From Maribacter halichondriae (GTDB taxonomy: Bacteria > Bacteroidota > Bacteroidia > Flavobacteriales > Flavobacteriaceae): a stretch of 64,000 bases of DNA. The stretch covers positions 2,362,529 through 2,426,528 of the forward strand of contig NZ_CP107030.1 of the NCBI RefSeq assembly GCF_027474825.1, in the 5' to 3' direction. This document shows, piece after piece, positions 27,646-36,309 of this stretch (positions are counted from its first letter, which is position 1; each line of letters begins with the position of its first letter). A program made the translations under genes and the position numbers. The notes under the pieces were generated by a model. It did no database searches, was not told where the DNA came from, and worked only from the letters and a program-made list of their open reading frames with translations.

Positions 27646-28098
27646 CTATTTCACAGCTTTCTCATAAATATCGATCCAATCTTCGGAGGTCATTTTAGAG
27701 CAGAGTTCGGCGATGAGGTCGTACGGAATATCGTCCATGGACTTCAACCGGATGCAGCTCTTGCCCATATCCAACTTTCTTTTGCAGTGCTTCGGATATT
27801 CGGAAACGAACCAATCATAAAATTTCTGATCTGCGTAGATTCCCGAATGGTAGAGGGCAACGAAGTTCTTTTGTGATGCTAAGTTGATAAAGGGCAGGGG
27901 AAGTTTCGGGTCACAATGATACCCATCTGGGTATCGCGAATGTGGCACTACCCACCCTAACATACCATAGCTCATCTGTTCTTTAAAACCTTTTGGAATG
28001 TTTTTGTTAATGATATCCCGAATTCTCGTGACGACTTTTTTTCTTTCTTCAGGAAGCTGCTCGATGTATTCCTTTGGTGTATCCGCTTTGTATTGCAT
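27646..28098 (-). CDS. DUF1801 domain protein
   Basis: A 150-residue soluble protein. 'TPKEYIEQLPEERKKVVTRI' followed by 'KEQMSYGMLGWVVP' and 'LPLPFINLASQKNFVALYHS' is the DUF1801/YdhG-type alpha-beta domain. Family members have unknown biochemical function; a few have been linked to iron or phage contexts. It ends six bases before the stop of the DUF4199 gene's neighbour, so the two are likely one transcript. Confidence 0.82.
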   Translation of the reverse strand: MQYKADTPKEYIEQLPEERKKVVTRIRDIINKNIPKGFKEQMSYGMLGWVVPHSRYPDGYHCDPKLPLPFINLASQKNFVALYHSGIYADQKFYDWFVSEYPKHCKRKLDMGKSCIRLKSMDDIPYDLIAELCSKMTSEDWIDIYEKAVK

Positions 28099-28103
28099 AG
28101 CTA

Positions 28104-28610
28104 TTAATTTTTACGTTGAAGGATCAATGCCGAAAGCAACGATATTATAAAACCTATCACAAACACCATCATCGACATAATAAAAAAGTGCATAAACGGA
28201 TTCGAGAACATTTCTTTTTCTGATTCGAGCTCCGTCTTTCGAATTTCAAATTCCTCAGCCGGTAATGACCGGGCCTGTTCAAACATTCTATCGTAGTAAT
28301 CTGTCATGAACTCGGGGTTTACGAATTTCACGTAAATGATATCCAATATACCGAAAGCTATGGAGGCCATTAAGCTAATAAGAACACCTATTAATAGGGC
28401 CTTTCCGAAACTTACGCCACCGTTGTTCTCTTTATCGCGAAAGTGTTTAATGCCAAAAAAGACAAATAGCAATGAAACGACCATTGATGAATAGCCGATA
28501 ATCTCACCCATACCGTCATCTGTGACTCCTATGAGCGCCCAGATCAGAAAGGATAAAAGACAGATAGTTATTGTGCTATAAAGCCCGAATCGTAGGATTG
28601 TACGTTTCAT
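28104..28610 (-). CDS. DUF4199-family membrane protein
   Basis: A 168-residue inner-membrane protein with four hydrophobic helices (about 8-28, 37-55, 68-95, 140-165). 'YSSMVVSLLFVFFGIKHFRD' and 'SFGKALLIGVLISLMASI' fit DUF4199, a Bacteroidota family of unknown role. A charged extracytoplasmic/cytoplasmic loop (about 100-135) lies before the last helix. It starts 100 bases downstream of a membrane-linked LuxR gene, which begins with similar leader residues (MKRT), and they may act together, though this is only positional. Confidence 0.82.
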   Translation of the reverse strand: MKRTILRFGLYSTITICLLSFLIWALIGVTDDGMGEIIGYSSMVVSLLFVFFGIKHFRDKENNGGVSFGKALLIGVLISLMASIAFGILDIIYVKFVNPEFMTDYYDRMFEQARSLPAEEFEIRKTELESEKEMFSNPFMHFFIMSMMVFVIGFIISLLSALILQRKN

Positions 28611-28710
28611 ATTATTTAATTTAGACGATTGGACACAAATATAATTTTGTGTACAAAAAAGGGCTTCATACTAAAGTACCAAATTGATTATTCACTCATA
28701 GAAGATGTAC

Positions 28711-29121
28711 TTAAATGAGTTGCATTTCTTTGGCTTTTTGAATGGCCTGTGTCCTTCGCTTGGCATTCAATTTAACGAAAAGGTTAGACACGTGTGTCTT
28801 AATAGTACTTTCGGATAGAAATAATCGTTCTCCGATTTCTTTGTTGGATAGGCCCGAGACGATGCCGTCCAGAACTTCAAATTCCCTTTTGCTGAGCCCC
28901 AATTCCTTCAATTTCTTGGGAGCTAAAGGTGGCTTTTCCGGCATATTTTTCTGGAGACCGTTCTTGTTAAGGTAAAGCCCTATCAAAAAGAAAACTATTG
29001 CGATTAGGGCAATAATCGGTTCGATGGAAGAATCACCATATGCATAGGCGTAAGTACTTAGCTTAAATAGACCAAGTAAGGCAATAATCAGGGTCGTAAA
29101 AATGAAAAGGGTACGCTTCAC
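28711..29121 (-). CDS. Membrane-anchored LuxR-type HTH regulator
   Basis: A 136-residue protein with two N-terminal membrane helices (about residues 5-27 and 34-52), a short linker and a C-terminal LuxR/GerE HTH ('LSKREFEVLDGIVSGLSNKE' then 'LFLSESTIKTHVSNLFVKL'). There is no receiver domain, so it is not a normal response regulator. DNA-binding at the membrane implies it senses an envelope signal itself or via a partner. It lies ten bases from a 2-hydroxyacid dehydrogenase gene in the same direction. Confidence 0.85.
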   Translation of the reverse strand: MKRTLFIFTTLIIALLGLFKLSTYAYAYGDSSIEPIIALIAIVFFLIGLYLNKNGLQKNMPEKPPLAPKKLKELGLSKREFEVLDGIVSGLSNKEIGERLFLSESTIKTHVSNLFVKLNAKRRTQAIQKAKEMQLI

Positions 29122-29130
29122 AGCATAAAT

Positions 29131-30072
29131 TTAGCAAAATTTGGCCTTTATCTTGTCTACAATGGTCTGGGCCAGTTTCACTTTACTTTCAACCGTCCAG
29201 CCAGCCACATGCGGAGTGAGCAATACGTTTTCAGCTTCTATCAAATATTTGAAGGTCTCGGGAAGTTCGTTATCTGTGAACATATGTTCAAAAGATGATT
29301 TTTCGTATTCCAGTACATCCAATCCAGCACCTAAGACTTTACCAGATTTTAGTGCTCCTACTAAATCTTCAGTCAGCACACATTTCCCACGGGCAGTATT
29401 CAACAACCAAATGGGGTTATGGAATTTCTCAATAAATTCGGAATTGATCATTCCTTTCGTCATGATAGTTTGTGGAATGTGAAGACTTAATACATCGGTT
29501 TTCTGATGGAGTTCCATGATACCGACCTGACGTGCGTTCTCATCTTCGATACCTCCCTTGATGTCATGAAAAATAACCTCGTCAACATCAAAACCCCGAA
29601 GTTTTTTGGCAAAGGCTTTGCCCATATTGCCATAGCCGATGATGCCTACGGTCTTTCCTTCGAGTTCCACGCCCCGATTGCCCTCACGATCCCATTTTCC
29701 GGACCGCACCTCATGGTCGGCCTTGTTCAATTTGTTGAATAAAGAAAGTAGCATTCCCAGTGTATGTTCCCCAACGGCATTTCGGTTTCCTTCGGGGGCA
29801 GCGGCAAGAAAAATACCTTGGGATTTTGCTTGATCGATATCGATATTTTCCAATCCTGCGCCAACACGGCCTATAAACTTGAGGTTCGTCGCTTTTTCCA
29901 GAAAAGTTTGGTCAATGGAAAAACGACTGCGGATGATCAGTCCGTCGTATTCATGGATCTTCTTTTCAATTTCTTCTTTGGAGGAAGTATAATCTTCATG
30001 GTTCTCGAAACCAATTGCGGCGAACTGCTCAACAATCAAAGGATGGTTCGTATCGACGTGTAGTACCTTCAT
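29131..30072 (-). CDS. D-2-hydroxyacid dehydrogenase, phosphoglycerate dehydrogenase-like
   Basis: A 313-residue NAD-dependent dehydrogenase. NAD motif 'VGIIGYGNMGKAFAKKL', catalytic Arg in 'LLNTARGKCVLTEDLVGAL', Glu in 'GAGLDVLEYEKSSFE' and His in 'LLTPHVAGWTVES'. It lacks the C-terminal ACT domain of SerA-type enzymes, so the substrate may be another hydroxyacid or 3-phosphoglycerate. It starts two bases before the stop of a cupin gene, indicating a common transcript with the cupin and nitrilase genes. Confidence 0.87.
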   Translation of the reverse strand: MKVLHVDTNHPLIVEQFAAIGFENHEDYTSSKEEIEKKIHEYDGLIIRSRFSIDQTFLEKATNLKFIGRVGAGLENIDIDQAKSQGIFLAAAPEGNRNAVGEHTLGMLLSLFNKLNKADHEVRSGKWDREGNRGVELEGKTVGIIGYGNMGKAFAKKLRGFDVDEVIFHDIKGGIEDENARQVGIMELHQKTDVLSLHIPQTIMTKGMINSEFIEKFHNPIWLLNTARGKCVLTEDLVGALKSGKVLGAGLDVLEYEKSSFEHMFTDNELPETFKYLIEAENVLLTPHVAGWTVESKVKLAQTIVDKIKAKFC

Positions 30073-30074
30073 AT

Positions 30075-30440
30075 TTAAATCTTCGGATAGTGGGATTGGG
30101 TCATTTCATGTTTGACATCGCCCGTATGTGCGGTATTTTGTTTCTCAAAAAGCAAAAGATGCACTTCTTCACCATTTTTGGTCATCGGATTGTGTTCGAC
30201 CCCTTTCGGAACAACAATAATTTCTCCCTCATTGACAACTTCGGTTCGGTCGCGGAATTGCATGTAGTGTGTTCCCTTAAGCACTTGAAAAAGTTCATCT
30301 TCGTTTTCATGGACGTGCCAAACGAACTCCCCTTGTATTTTGGCAAGTATTACCTGCATATCATCTACGGTCGCAATCTGGTGCGGATGCCATTGTTTGC
30401 TGAAAAGAGTATGTTTTTCGTTAAGGTTGATGGGTTTCAT
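30075..30440 (-). CDS. Cupin-domain protein
   Basis: A 121-residue single cupin. 'QGEFVWHVHENEDELFQVLKG' carries the H-x-H and Glu metal ligands and 'IIVVPKGVEHNPM' the last His. Members bind a metal and act as dioxygenases, isomerases or sensors; the reaction here is unknown. It overlaps or abuts the dehydrogenase and nitrilase genes (10-base gap), so likely belongs to the same small operon. Confidence 0.85.
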   Translation of the reverse strand: MKPINLNEKHTLFSKQWHPHQIATVDDMQVILAKIQGEFVWHVHENEDELFQVLKGTHYMQFRDRTEVVNEGEIIVVPKGVEHNPMTKNGEEVHLLLFEKQNTAHTGDVKHEMTQSHYPKI

Positions 30441-30450
30441 GATCTTGATT

Positions 30451-31371
30451 TTATTCTTTTTTGATTTCCGGTTGATTCTTTACCATAAATTCAAAAATAT
30501 CGTTTCTTGCATAATGCCCAATGACATCAAAGTCAAGTTTACTTTGATTGATTTCATCTAGGTCAAGTTCTGCAACCAGAACTCCTGATTCGTTCGATAA
30601 AGGTCCCGCGAGTATTTTCCCCATGGGGGATATGATAACGCTTCCGCCCGGACAAATATCTTCTGGTTCATCGACCAATAATTTTTGATATTTTTCAGGA
30701 TACATCGATTTGGTAAAATACTGGTTACAACCTAGTACAAAACATCTACCCTCTAGAGCGATATGCCGCATGGTCGCCAACCAAGTCTCCCTAGAATCGG
30801 CTGTTGGGGCAATGTAGATTTCTACCCCTTTTTGAAACATCGCCATACGCGCAAAGGGCATATAATTTTCCCAGCAGATAAGTCCGCCCAACCTTCCGAT
30901 CTTGGTTTGAAAGGTTGTGAGCGACTCTCCGGAAGCTTCCGCCCAGATCACGCGTTCCGTTCCGGTAGGTTTTATTTTTCTATGAATACCCAATAGTCCT
31001 TTTTCCGGAGATATATAGAGCATGGAACAATAGAGACTTCCATGGCCAGCTAATTTTTCCGTGGCACCTATGACCAAATAAGTATTGGTTGTTTGGGCCA
31101 GCTTTTCCAAGAATTTCAAATCATCACTTTCGACATCGATACTATTCTCGTGGAATTCCTGATATAGTTTTCTTCCCTCATCGGTGCGACTGCCAACTTT
31201 GGCCCCGAAAGAAAATCCGCGAGGGTAACCGGGAATAAACGATTCGGGAAAGACAAGTAATTCACATCCTTCTTGGGCATATTTTTGGGTCAGGTCCGCA
31301 ATTTTTTCCAAGGTCTTCTTCTTGTCAAAGAATACAGGACTGTCTTGGATTACGCCTACTTTTACTTTCAT
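30451..31371 (-). CDS. Carbon-nitrogen hydrolase, nitrilase-type
   Basis: A 306-residue branch 1 nitrilase superfamily enzyme. The Glu-Lys-Cys triad is visible: 'LLVFPESFIPGYP', 'GIHRKIKPTGTERV' and 'GGLICWENYMP'. The last motif, CWEN-x-M, is typical for true nitrilases (RCN to RCOOH plus NH3) rather than amidases. It is the first gene of a nitrilase-cupin-dehydrogenase group. The natural substrate is unknown. Confidence 0.9.
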   Translation of the reverse strand: MKVKVGVIQDSPVFFDKKKTLEKIADLTQKYAQEGCELLVFPESFIPGYPRGFSFGAKVGSRTDEGRKLYQEFHENSIDVESDDLKFLEKLAQTTNTYLVIGATEKLAGHGSLYCSMLYISPEKGLLGIHRKIKPTGTERVIWAEASGESLTTFQTKIGRLGGLICWENYMPFARMAMFQKGVEIYIAPTADSRETWLATMRHIALEGRCFVLGCNQYFTKSMYPEKYQKLLVDEPEDICPGGSVIISPMGKILAGPLSNESGVLVAELDLDEINQSKLDFDVIGHYARNDIFEFMVKNQPEIKKE

Positions 31372-31450
31372 TGCTTACAACTATTTGGGCTTGGAATGAT
31401 TAGGTAGCCAATTTTCTAAGATAGCGCAAATTTTCAAAAGGATGCTCGGG

Positions 31451-32803
31451 CTAGATGCCCAAAACTATCTTGGCGATCCAAAAATAGATAAGGATACCAA
31501 AAATATCATTGCTCGTAGTGATGAACGGTCCAGTGGCAATAGCGGGATCAATACCTTTTTTGTGAAGAAAAAGTGGAATGAAGGTGCCAATGATACCTGC
31601 TACGATGATGACTACCACGAGCGAAATCGAAATGGCCAGCGCGGTCAAGAAATTTCCTTTCCAGGCCCAAGTGAACAAAAGAAGTACTGCGGCTAAAATC
31701 AATCCGTTCAAAGTAGCCAATAGCATCTCTTTGACCAATCGTTTTTCAATACTTCCCTTTAAATCGTCATTGGCAAGTCCTTGTACGATAATGGCACTTG
31801 ACTGAACTCCGACATTTCCGGCCATCGCCGCGATCAATGGGGTAAAATAGAAGAGAATGGCATGTTTGCTGATCATTTCTTCAAAGCCGCCCATAATGGC
31901 CGCTGCTCCGACCCCTCCTATCAGACCTAAAAAGAGCCAAGGCAGTCTTGCACGGGTCAGGTCCCAAATACTATCATCTGCCTCTACATCTTTTGAAATA
32001 CCCGCTGCGAGCTGGTAATCTTTTTCGGCTTCTTCACGAATAACGTCCACAATATCATCAATGGTAATGCGGCCGACCAATCTTCCGATTTCGTCGACTA
32101 CGGGGATGGCTTCCAAATCATATTTGCTCATGATCTTGGCCACTTCCTCTGGCTTTTCATTGACGTTTACAGAATCCACTTTGGGAATATAGACTTCACT
32201 AATATGGGTCTTTGTAGAGGTGGTCAATAAGTCTTTCAACGATAATCTACCCTTTAGTTTATCTTCATCATCGACCACATAGATGGAATGTACCCGGGTC
32301 ACATTCTCGGCTTGGGCGCGCATCTCTTTTACGCATTTGAGTACGTCCCAATTTTCGTTTACCCGTACCAACTCTTTGGCCATCAGGCCCCCCGCTGAAT
32401 TTTCGTCATAACGGAGTAGGTCTACGATATCTTTCGCATGTTCCCTATCCTCGATTTCGGAGATGACCTCTTGTACGATTTCTTGGGGCAGTTCGGCAAC
32501 GATATCGGCCGCGTCATCAGTATCTAATTCTTCAAGTTCCCCTGCAATTTCTTTGGCCGAAAGATTGTTCAAAATGGCCTCGCGAACATCTTCATCAAGC
32601 TCGGTCAATATATCGGAAGTCTTATCGCTATCCAATAGTTTTATAAGATAGGTGGCCTCATCGACATTCAACTCATCGATAATCTCGGCGACATCGGCAA
32701 AGTGCACCTCTTCCATCAGCGAAACCAATTTGGTATCGCTTCGGTTTTCGATCAGCTGTTCGATTTCAGCTATGAGCTCGTCTGTAAGTTTAAACGGTGT
32801 CAT
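31451..32803 (-). CDS. mgtE: Magnesium transporter MgtE
   Basis: A 450-residue Mg2+ channel. N-terminal acidic MgtE N domain (about 1-130), two CBS domains (about 135-255: '[20 protein letters not shown]', '[18 protein letters not shown]'), a plug helix, and five C-terminal membrane helices with '[16 protein letters not shown]', the pore signature. It overlaps the end of rsmA by 14 bases (its start lies within rsmA), so translation is coupled. Confidence 0.94.
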   Translation of the reverse strand: MTPFKLTDELIAEIEQLIENRSDTKLVSLMEEVHFADVAEIIDELNVDEATYLIKLLDSDKTSDILTELDEDVREAILNNLSAKEIAGELEELDTDDAADIVAELPQEIVQEVISEIEDREHAKDIVDLLRYDENSAGGLMAKELVRVNENWDVLKCVKEMRAQAENVTRVHSIYVVDDEDKLKGRLSLKDLLTTSTKTHISEVYIPKVDSVNVNEKPEEVAKIMSKYDLEAIPVVDEIGRLVGRITIDDIVDVIREEAEKDYQLAAGISKDVEADDSIWDLTRARLPWLFLGLIGGVGAAAIMGGFEEMISKHAILFYFTPLIAAMAGNVGVQSSAIIVQGLANDDLKGSIEKRLVKEMLLATLNGLILAAVLLLFTWAWKGNFLTALAISISLVVVIIVAGIIGTFIPLFLHKKGIDPAIATGPFITTSNDIFGILIYFWIAKIVLGI

Positions 32804-33653
32804 CTGCTATCTTCTTCGTAAGAGCAATAAAATCGGCTACGGCCAATTGCTCTGGGCGAAGGTCAAAGATAGCATCTTCTTTGAGATTATCGGAAAGCTC
32901 CATTATTTTTAGACTGTTGCGAAGGGTCTTGCGACGTTGGTTGAACGCGGTTTTGACCACCTTGAAAAATAGACTTTCATTACAATTTAGGGCGACCTCC
33001 TTTTTTCGTGTAAGACGCAGTACACCCGAGTTTACTTTTGGGGCGGGGTCGAAAACCGTAGGTGGTACGGTGAACAAATATTCCGCCTCATAAAATGCCT
33101 GTACCAGAACGGAGAGGATACCATAGGTTTTGTTGCCGGAGGATGAACAGATACGTTCGGCCACCTCCTTTTGGAACATTCCTGAGAATTCTGGAACCAG
33201 ATGCCGATACTCCAACATCTTAAAAACGATTTGGGTGGATATATTATACGGAAAATTCCCTGTGATAGCGAATTGTTCCTCACCAAAAAGAGTGGGCAGA
33301 TCATAATTCAAAAAATCAGCCTCAATAACGCGTAACGAGTTAATGTTTTTTAGTACTTCCGGATGTTCCAATGGAAAACTATGGTTGAGATAGGTAATCG
33401 ATTCGGTATCGAGATCCATCGCTATCAAATTCAAATCACGCAGCAAAAGATATTTTGTAAGTACGCCCGTACCTGGGCCGATTTCTATAACATTGCGGTA
33501 TCCTTTTAAAGAGAGGGTCTCGGCAATTTGTTGGGCAATACCCTCATCTTTTAAAAAATGCTGGCCCAGATATTTTTTTGCCTTTACAGGGCCTTCGCGA
33601 TGACGCTGACCTTGATGTGATTTTCTGAACGGTTTTTTCTTTCTTTTGGACAT
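32790..33653 (-). CDS. rsmA: 16S rRNA dimethyladenosine transferase RsmA (KsgA)
   Basis: A 287-residue SAM-dependent enzyme that dimethylates A1518 and A1519 (E. coli numbering) in 16S rRNA during 30S maturation. SAM motif '[16 protein letters not shown]' and catalytic '[11 protein letters not shown]' are intact. The basic N-terminal extension ('[19 protein letters not shown]') before '[13 protein letters not shown]' is longer than in enterobacteria but usual in Flavobacteriaceae. Followed in the same direction by mgtE. Confidence 0.95.
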   Translation of the reverse strand: MSKRKKKPFRKSHQGQRHREGPVKAKKYLGQHFLKDEGIAQQIAETLSLKGYRNVIEIGPGTGVLTKYLLLRDLNLIAMDLDTESITYLNHSFPLEHPEVLKNINSLRVIEADFLNYDLPTLFGEEQFAITGNFPYNISTQIVFKMLEYRHLVPEFSGMFQKEVAERICSSSGNKTYGILSVLVQAFYEAEYLFTVPPTVFDPAPKVNSGVLRLTRKKEVALNCNESLFFKVVKTAFNQRRKTLRNSLKIMELSDNLKEDAIFDLRPEQLAVADFIALTKKIADDTV

Positions 33654-33678
33654 TTACTCGATAATCGAGATTAAAAAG

Positions 33679-33739
33679 GAGGCTTGCCTCGAAATTAAAA
33701 TGTTTGCTTTTTTAAATGCCTCGCGGGCTTGCCCCGAGG
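33679..33739. repeat. Two small hairpin repeats between rsmA and the DUF4286-GGCT gene
   Basis: GAGGCTTGCCTC (33679-33690) and CCTCGCGGGCTTGCCCCGAGG (33719-33739) are two small inverted repeats that share the GGCTTGCC core. They lie between the stop of the DUF4286-GGCT gene... that is, on the 5' side of rsmA, within a 90-base gap. They look like members of a dispersed hairpin family and may also act on transcription. Confidence 0.5.
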
Positions 33740-33743
33740 TAGT

Positions 33744-34397
33744 TTACTTTTCTTGGGAATTTTTGGTTTTGCCGAGATAGACCCAAGCTTTTTTTCCGGA
33801 TGCCAGGCGTACTTGTTTTCTAGTATATTCTTGGCCCTCGTAAAAATCTATCGCTAAAAGTTCATCGGGCGTTAAAACGTAACATATTCCGGTAATGGTG
33901 TCTTCCTCTTTTTCCGTAGGGATGATAATCGGATAGGCATTTGCAATTTTTAGTTCCGAAATTTTATGACAAGCGAGTGTATCTTTTGTGCCATCAAGTG
34001 TTCTGCCTAAATGGGCCTTTTGTACCGATTCGTCCTGTAAGGTTCCATAGGTAAAAAGGTATTGAGTGGCACTGCCATTTTCATTCCGGTGCTCGCTGAC
34101 AACCTCCATTTCTGTACGAAAGGAAACGAATTTACCTGCAAACAGTCGATGCGCATCTTTTCTAAGTGTAGGCGCATCTTCTAGATAATATCGTTCCAAC
34201 ATTTTTTTATCGGAAGTGGTAAACTGAATGGAATAGGTGATACCACCCATTTCTTCTTCCACCAAGACTTTACTCATCTTGGCATTCAAGAATTTACCCG
34301 TCGCCAAGACATCGGGGATATGGATTTCCTGCATCCATTTCACCCATTCTTCATGAACGGATTCTTCGATATTGGTGGTTACGTTGTAGATGTACAT
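33744..34397 (-). CDS. DUF4286 / gamma-glutamylcyclotransferase-like fusion
   Basis: A 217-residue two-domain protein. The first 100 residues ('IYNVTTNIEESVHEEWVKWM', 'TYSIQFTTSDKK') match DUF4286, an EthD-like ferredoxin-fold family of Bacteroidota. The second (about 112-210) opens with 'YLFTYGTLQDESVQ' and contains the GGCT-fold acid in 'AIDFYEGQEYTRKQV', as in AIG2/GGCT-like proteins. I know DUF4286 mostly as a stand-alone protein, so this fusion is unusual to me. Substrate not known; gamma-glutamyl-amine or small cyclic products are possible. Confidence 0.8.
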   Translation of the reverse strand: MYIYNVTTNIEESVHEEWVKWMQEIHIPDVLATGKFLNAKMSKVLVEEEMGGITYSIQFTTSDKKMLERYYLEDAPTLRKDAHRLFAGKFVSFRTEMEVVSEHRNENGSATQYLFTYGTLQDESVQKAHLGRTLDGTKDTLACHKISELKIANAYPIIIPTEKEEDTITGICYVLTPDELLAIDFYEGQEYTRKQVRLASGKKAWVYLGKTKNSQEK

Positions 34398-34411
34398 TTT
34401 GCCTGTTCATA

Positions 34412-34464
34412 CGCAGTCGAGAACTACCTGTGCCAATAGGTCTCGACTGCGCTCGACCTGACAG
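34412..34464. repeat. Inverted-repeat hairpin with the CTCGACTGCGCTCG core
   Basis: CGCAGTCGAGA (34412-34422) and TCTCGACTGCG (34441-34451) are exact 11-base inverted arms. The sequence ACCTG occurs inside and CAGGT after it. The right arm carries the 14-base core CTCGACTGCGCTCG also present in mfd. The element fills the gap between the DUF4286-GGCT start and the TPR gene stop. Confidence 0.65.
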
Positions 34465-34476
34465 GTAAATAATTAT

Positions 34477-36264
34477 CTAGTTTATCGAATCTCCTCTCAA
34501 CATTCTAAAAGTTTTCCGAGCCTGTGGAAAATAATAGCTATCCTGATAATTATAGATAATCTTTTCGTAGTGTTCCTTTGCTTTTTCAGGTTCGTTGAGC
34601 ACCTTTCGATAAAGTTCGGCGAGGGCAAAATGGGCATCGTCGGCCAAGATGCCGTTTCCGTAGAATTCGGTTATTTTTTGATAATTGAACTTGGCCGCGT
34701 CGTAATCTTTTATGGTTTCCAGCAGTTCGCCCTGCTTTAAGAGTGCTTCATCCTCTATTTTTTCGCCTTTGTGTTCTTGAAGAATGGTTTCCAACTCGGC
34801 TATGGCGTCTTTCGTCTTGTTTTGATAGGCCAACAGATCGGCACGTGCGTATTTTTTTAATGCGGTCTGCGTAGAATCTTCAAGAGAATTATCCGATATC
34901 AAAAGACTTAACTGCATAGCATCGTTCGCAATCAATTGGGAAGTTGATCCCCGAAGCACTTTGAGCTGCGTCAAGGCCCAATCGAAATCTCCTTTGTAGA
35001 AACTTGTCTGTGCCACTTTGTATCGGGCGTTTTGGCCCATGACGTCATTTTTGAGTTTTTTTGGATTTGGGAAAAATAAATCAGGGCCTCATTAAATTTT
35101 TTGTCGAATACCAAGATATCGCCCAAGGCCAATTTGATATAGGCAAGGCCCCGTTCGTTCAGGGGAAGTTCCAAACTTTTTTTGAGCATATCGATTGCCG
35201 GTTCTGGCGTATCTTTTTCTAAAGGTCAAAAAGTTCGCATAGGCCACTTGAAGCTGTAAAGTTTGACTTTTGTAGCCATGAATGTTCATGAGTTCTTCGT
35301 ATCGTTTTTGAATGACGTCCAACTTTTTGTTATCGGCATTGAGCAGTTGAATATCGATAAGGTTCAGTTCGGCATCAAGTTGGGTCACTTCGTTGTTCGT
35401 ATTGGCAATGATGTACTCATAGATTTCAGTTGCCGTCGGTATGGCATCATTTTCAAAAGCCATATCGGCTAACCCTTCAAGACGCTGTACAGAACTTCCA
35501 TCGGTTCGTTTATAGATGGCCTTTTCTTGTCGGAATGCACTATCGTACTGCCGTTGTTGAACAAAGAGCCAGCTCAAAAGTTCGTTCCATAAGATTTTTG
35601 GGTTCTTTTGGGCATTCTGAAGCAGTATGCGTTTTAGTTTGATGTTGTTTTCATTTTCCGGATCACTTGAAATGAAATCGTCGATTCCCCTCAGAATATT
35701 TGATTTTGATGCCTTCCCTTCACCAATCAAGGTTAGGTATGCCTCGTACATTTTTTCAATATCGCCTTGTTCCCCATAGATGCGGGCCTTTTGGTAATTA
35801 TAATCGAGTTGCGGATTGAGTTCCATGGCCTTTGAGTACGCTTTCAACGCATAATCGAGCAAGGCATATTGTTGGAATTTGAATCCGAGGCCGTAACCGA
35901 AATTAGGATTTTCGTTGATTTTCAAAATGGCCCTATCGTAATACGTGGTGGCCTTTACAGGTTCGTCTTGAAGCGTATAATTGTAGCCCAGTTCTACAAA
36001 AAGGGTAGGGTAGGGATTGCCCTCATCTATTTTTTTTAGCAGGAAATCCTCAGCGTCAGTATAACGTTCCAATTGTTGGTAACAAGCGACCAGCCCTTCG
36101 GCATAATCGGTTCTACGGGGGTCTCTATCGACCAGTTTTTCATAAAAGACGACCGCTTTTTCGAAATCGCCGTCGGCAAAATATTGTTTTGCTAAGAAAT
36201 CGTCTTGAGCAAAAGTGGAGGTTAGAAGTACGAGGTACGCAATTAAAAGTATTAGTTTTCGCAT
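34477..36264 (-). CDS. Exported TPR-repeat protein with two frameshifts
   Basis: A corrected protein of about 595 residues: signal peptide (MRKLILLIAYLVLLTSTFAQ) and then TPR units throughout ('AKQYFADGDFEKAVVFYEKL', 'ALKAYSKAMELNPQLDYNYQ'). The frame breaks after 'FLTFRK'. Removing one base from T5 at 35214-35218 restores 'DTPEPAIDMLKKSLELPL', and adding one to T7 at 35056-35062 restores 'KKLKNDVMGQNARYKVAQ' onwards to the stop at 34477. Between them is a 170-base segment in a third frame, fully TPR-like. Such periplasmic TPR proteins organise envelope complexes; the partner is unknown. Confidence 0.85.
36223..36239. repeat. 17-bp repeat inside the TPR signal-peptide codons
   Basis: TAGAAGTACGAGGTACG occurs here and again at 63900-63916, next to dinB. 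Within the TPR gene its reverse strand codes for the 'YLVLL' hydrophobic core of the signal peptide. Exact 17-base identity is unlikely by chance in 64 kb. Confidence 0.5.
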
Positions 36265-36309
36265 ATATCAAAGATACGCAGATTGCGGAAAGATGGTGTT
36301 AAGAGCGTC

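Noticed and set aside
34971..35189. Separate 72-residue gene inside the TPR locus.
   Set aside because: It is the middle segment of the TPR protein between two one-base indels.
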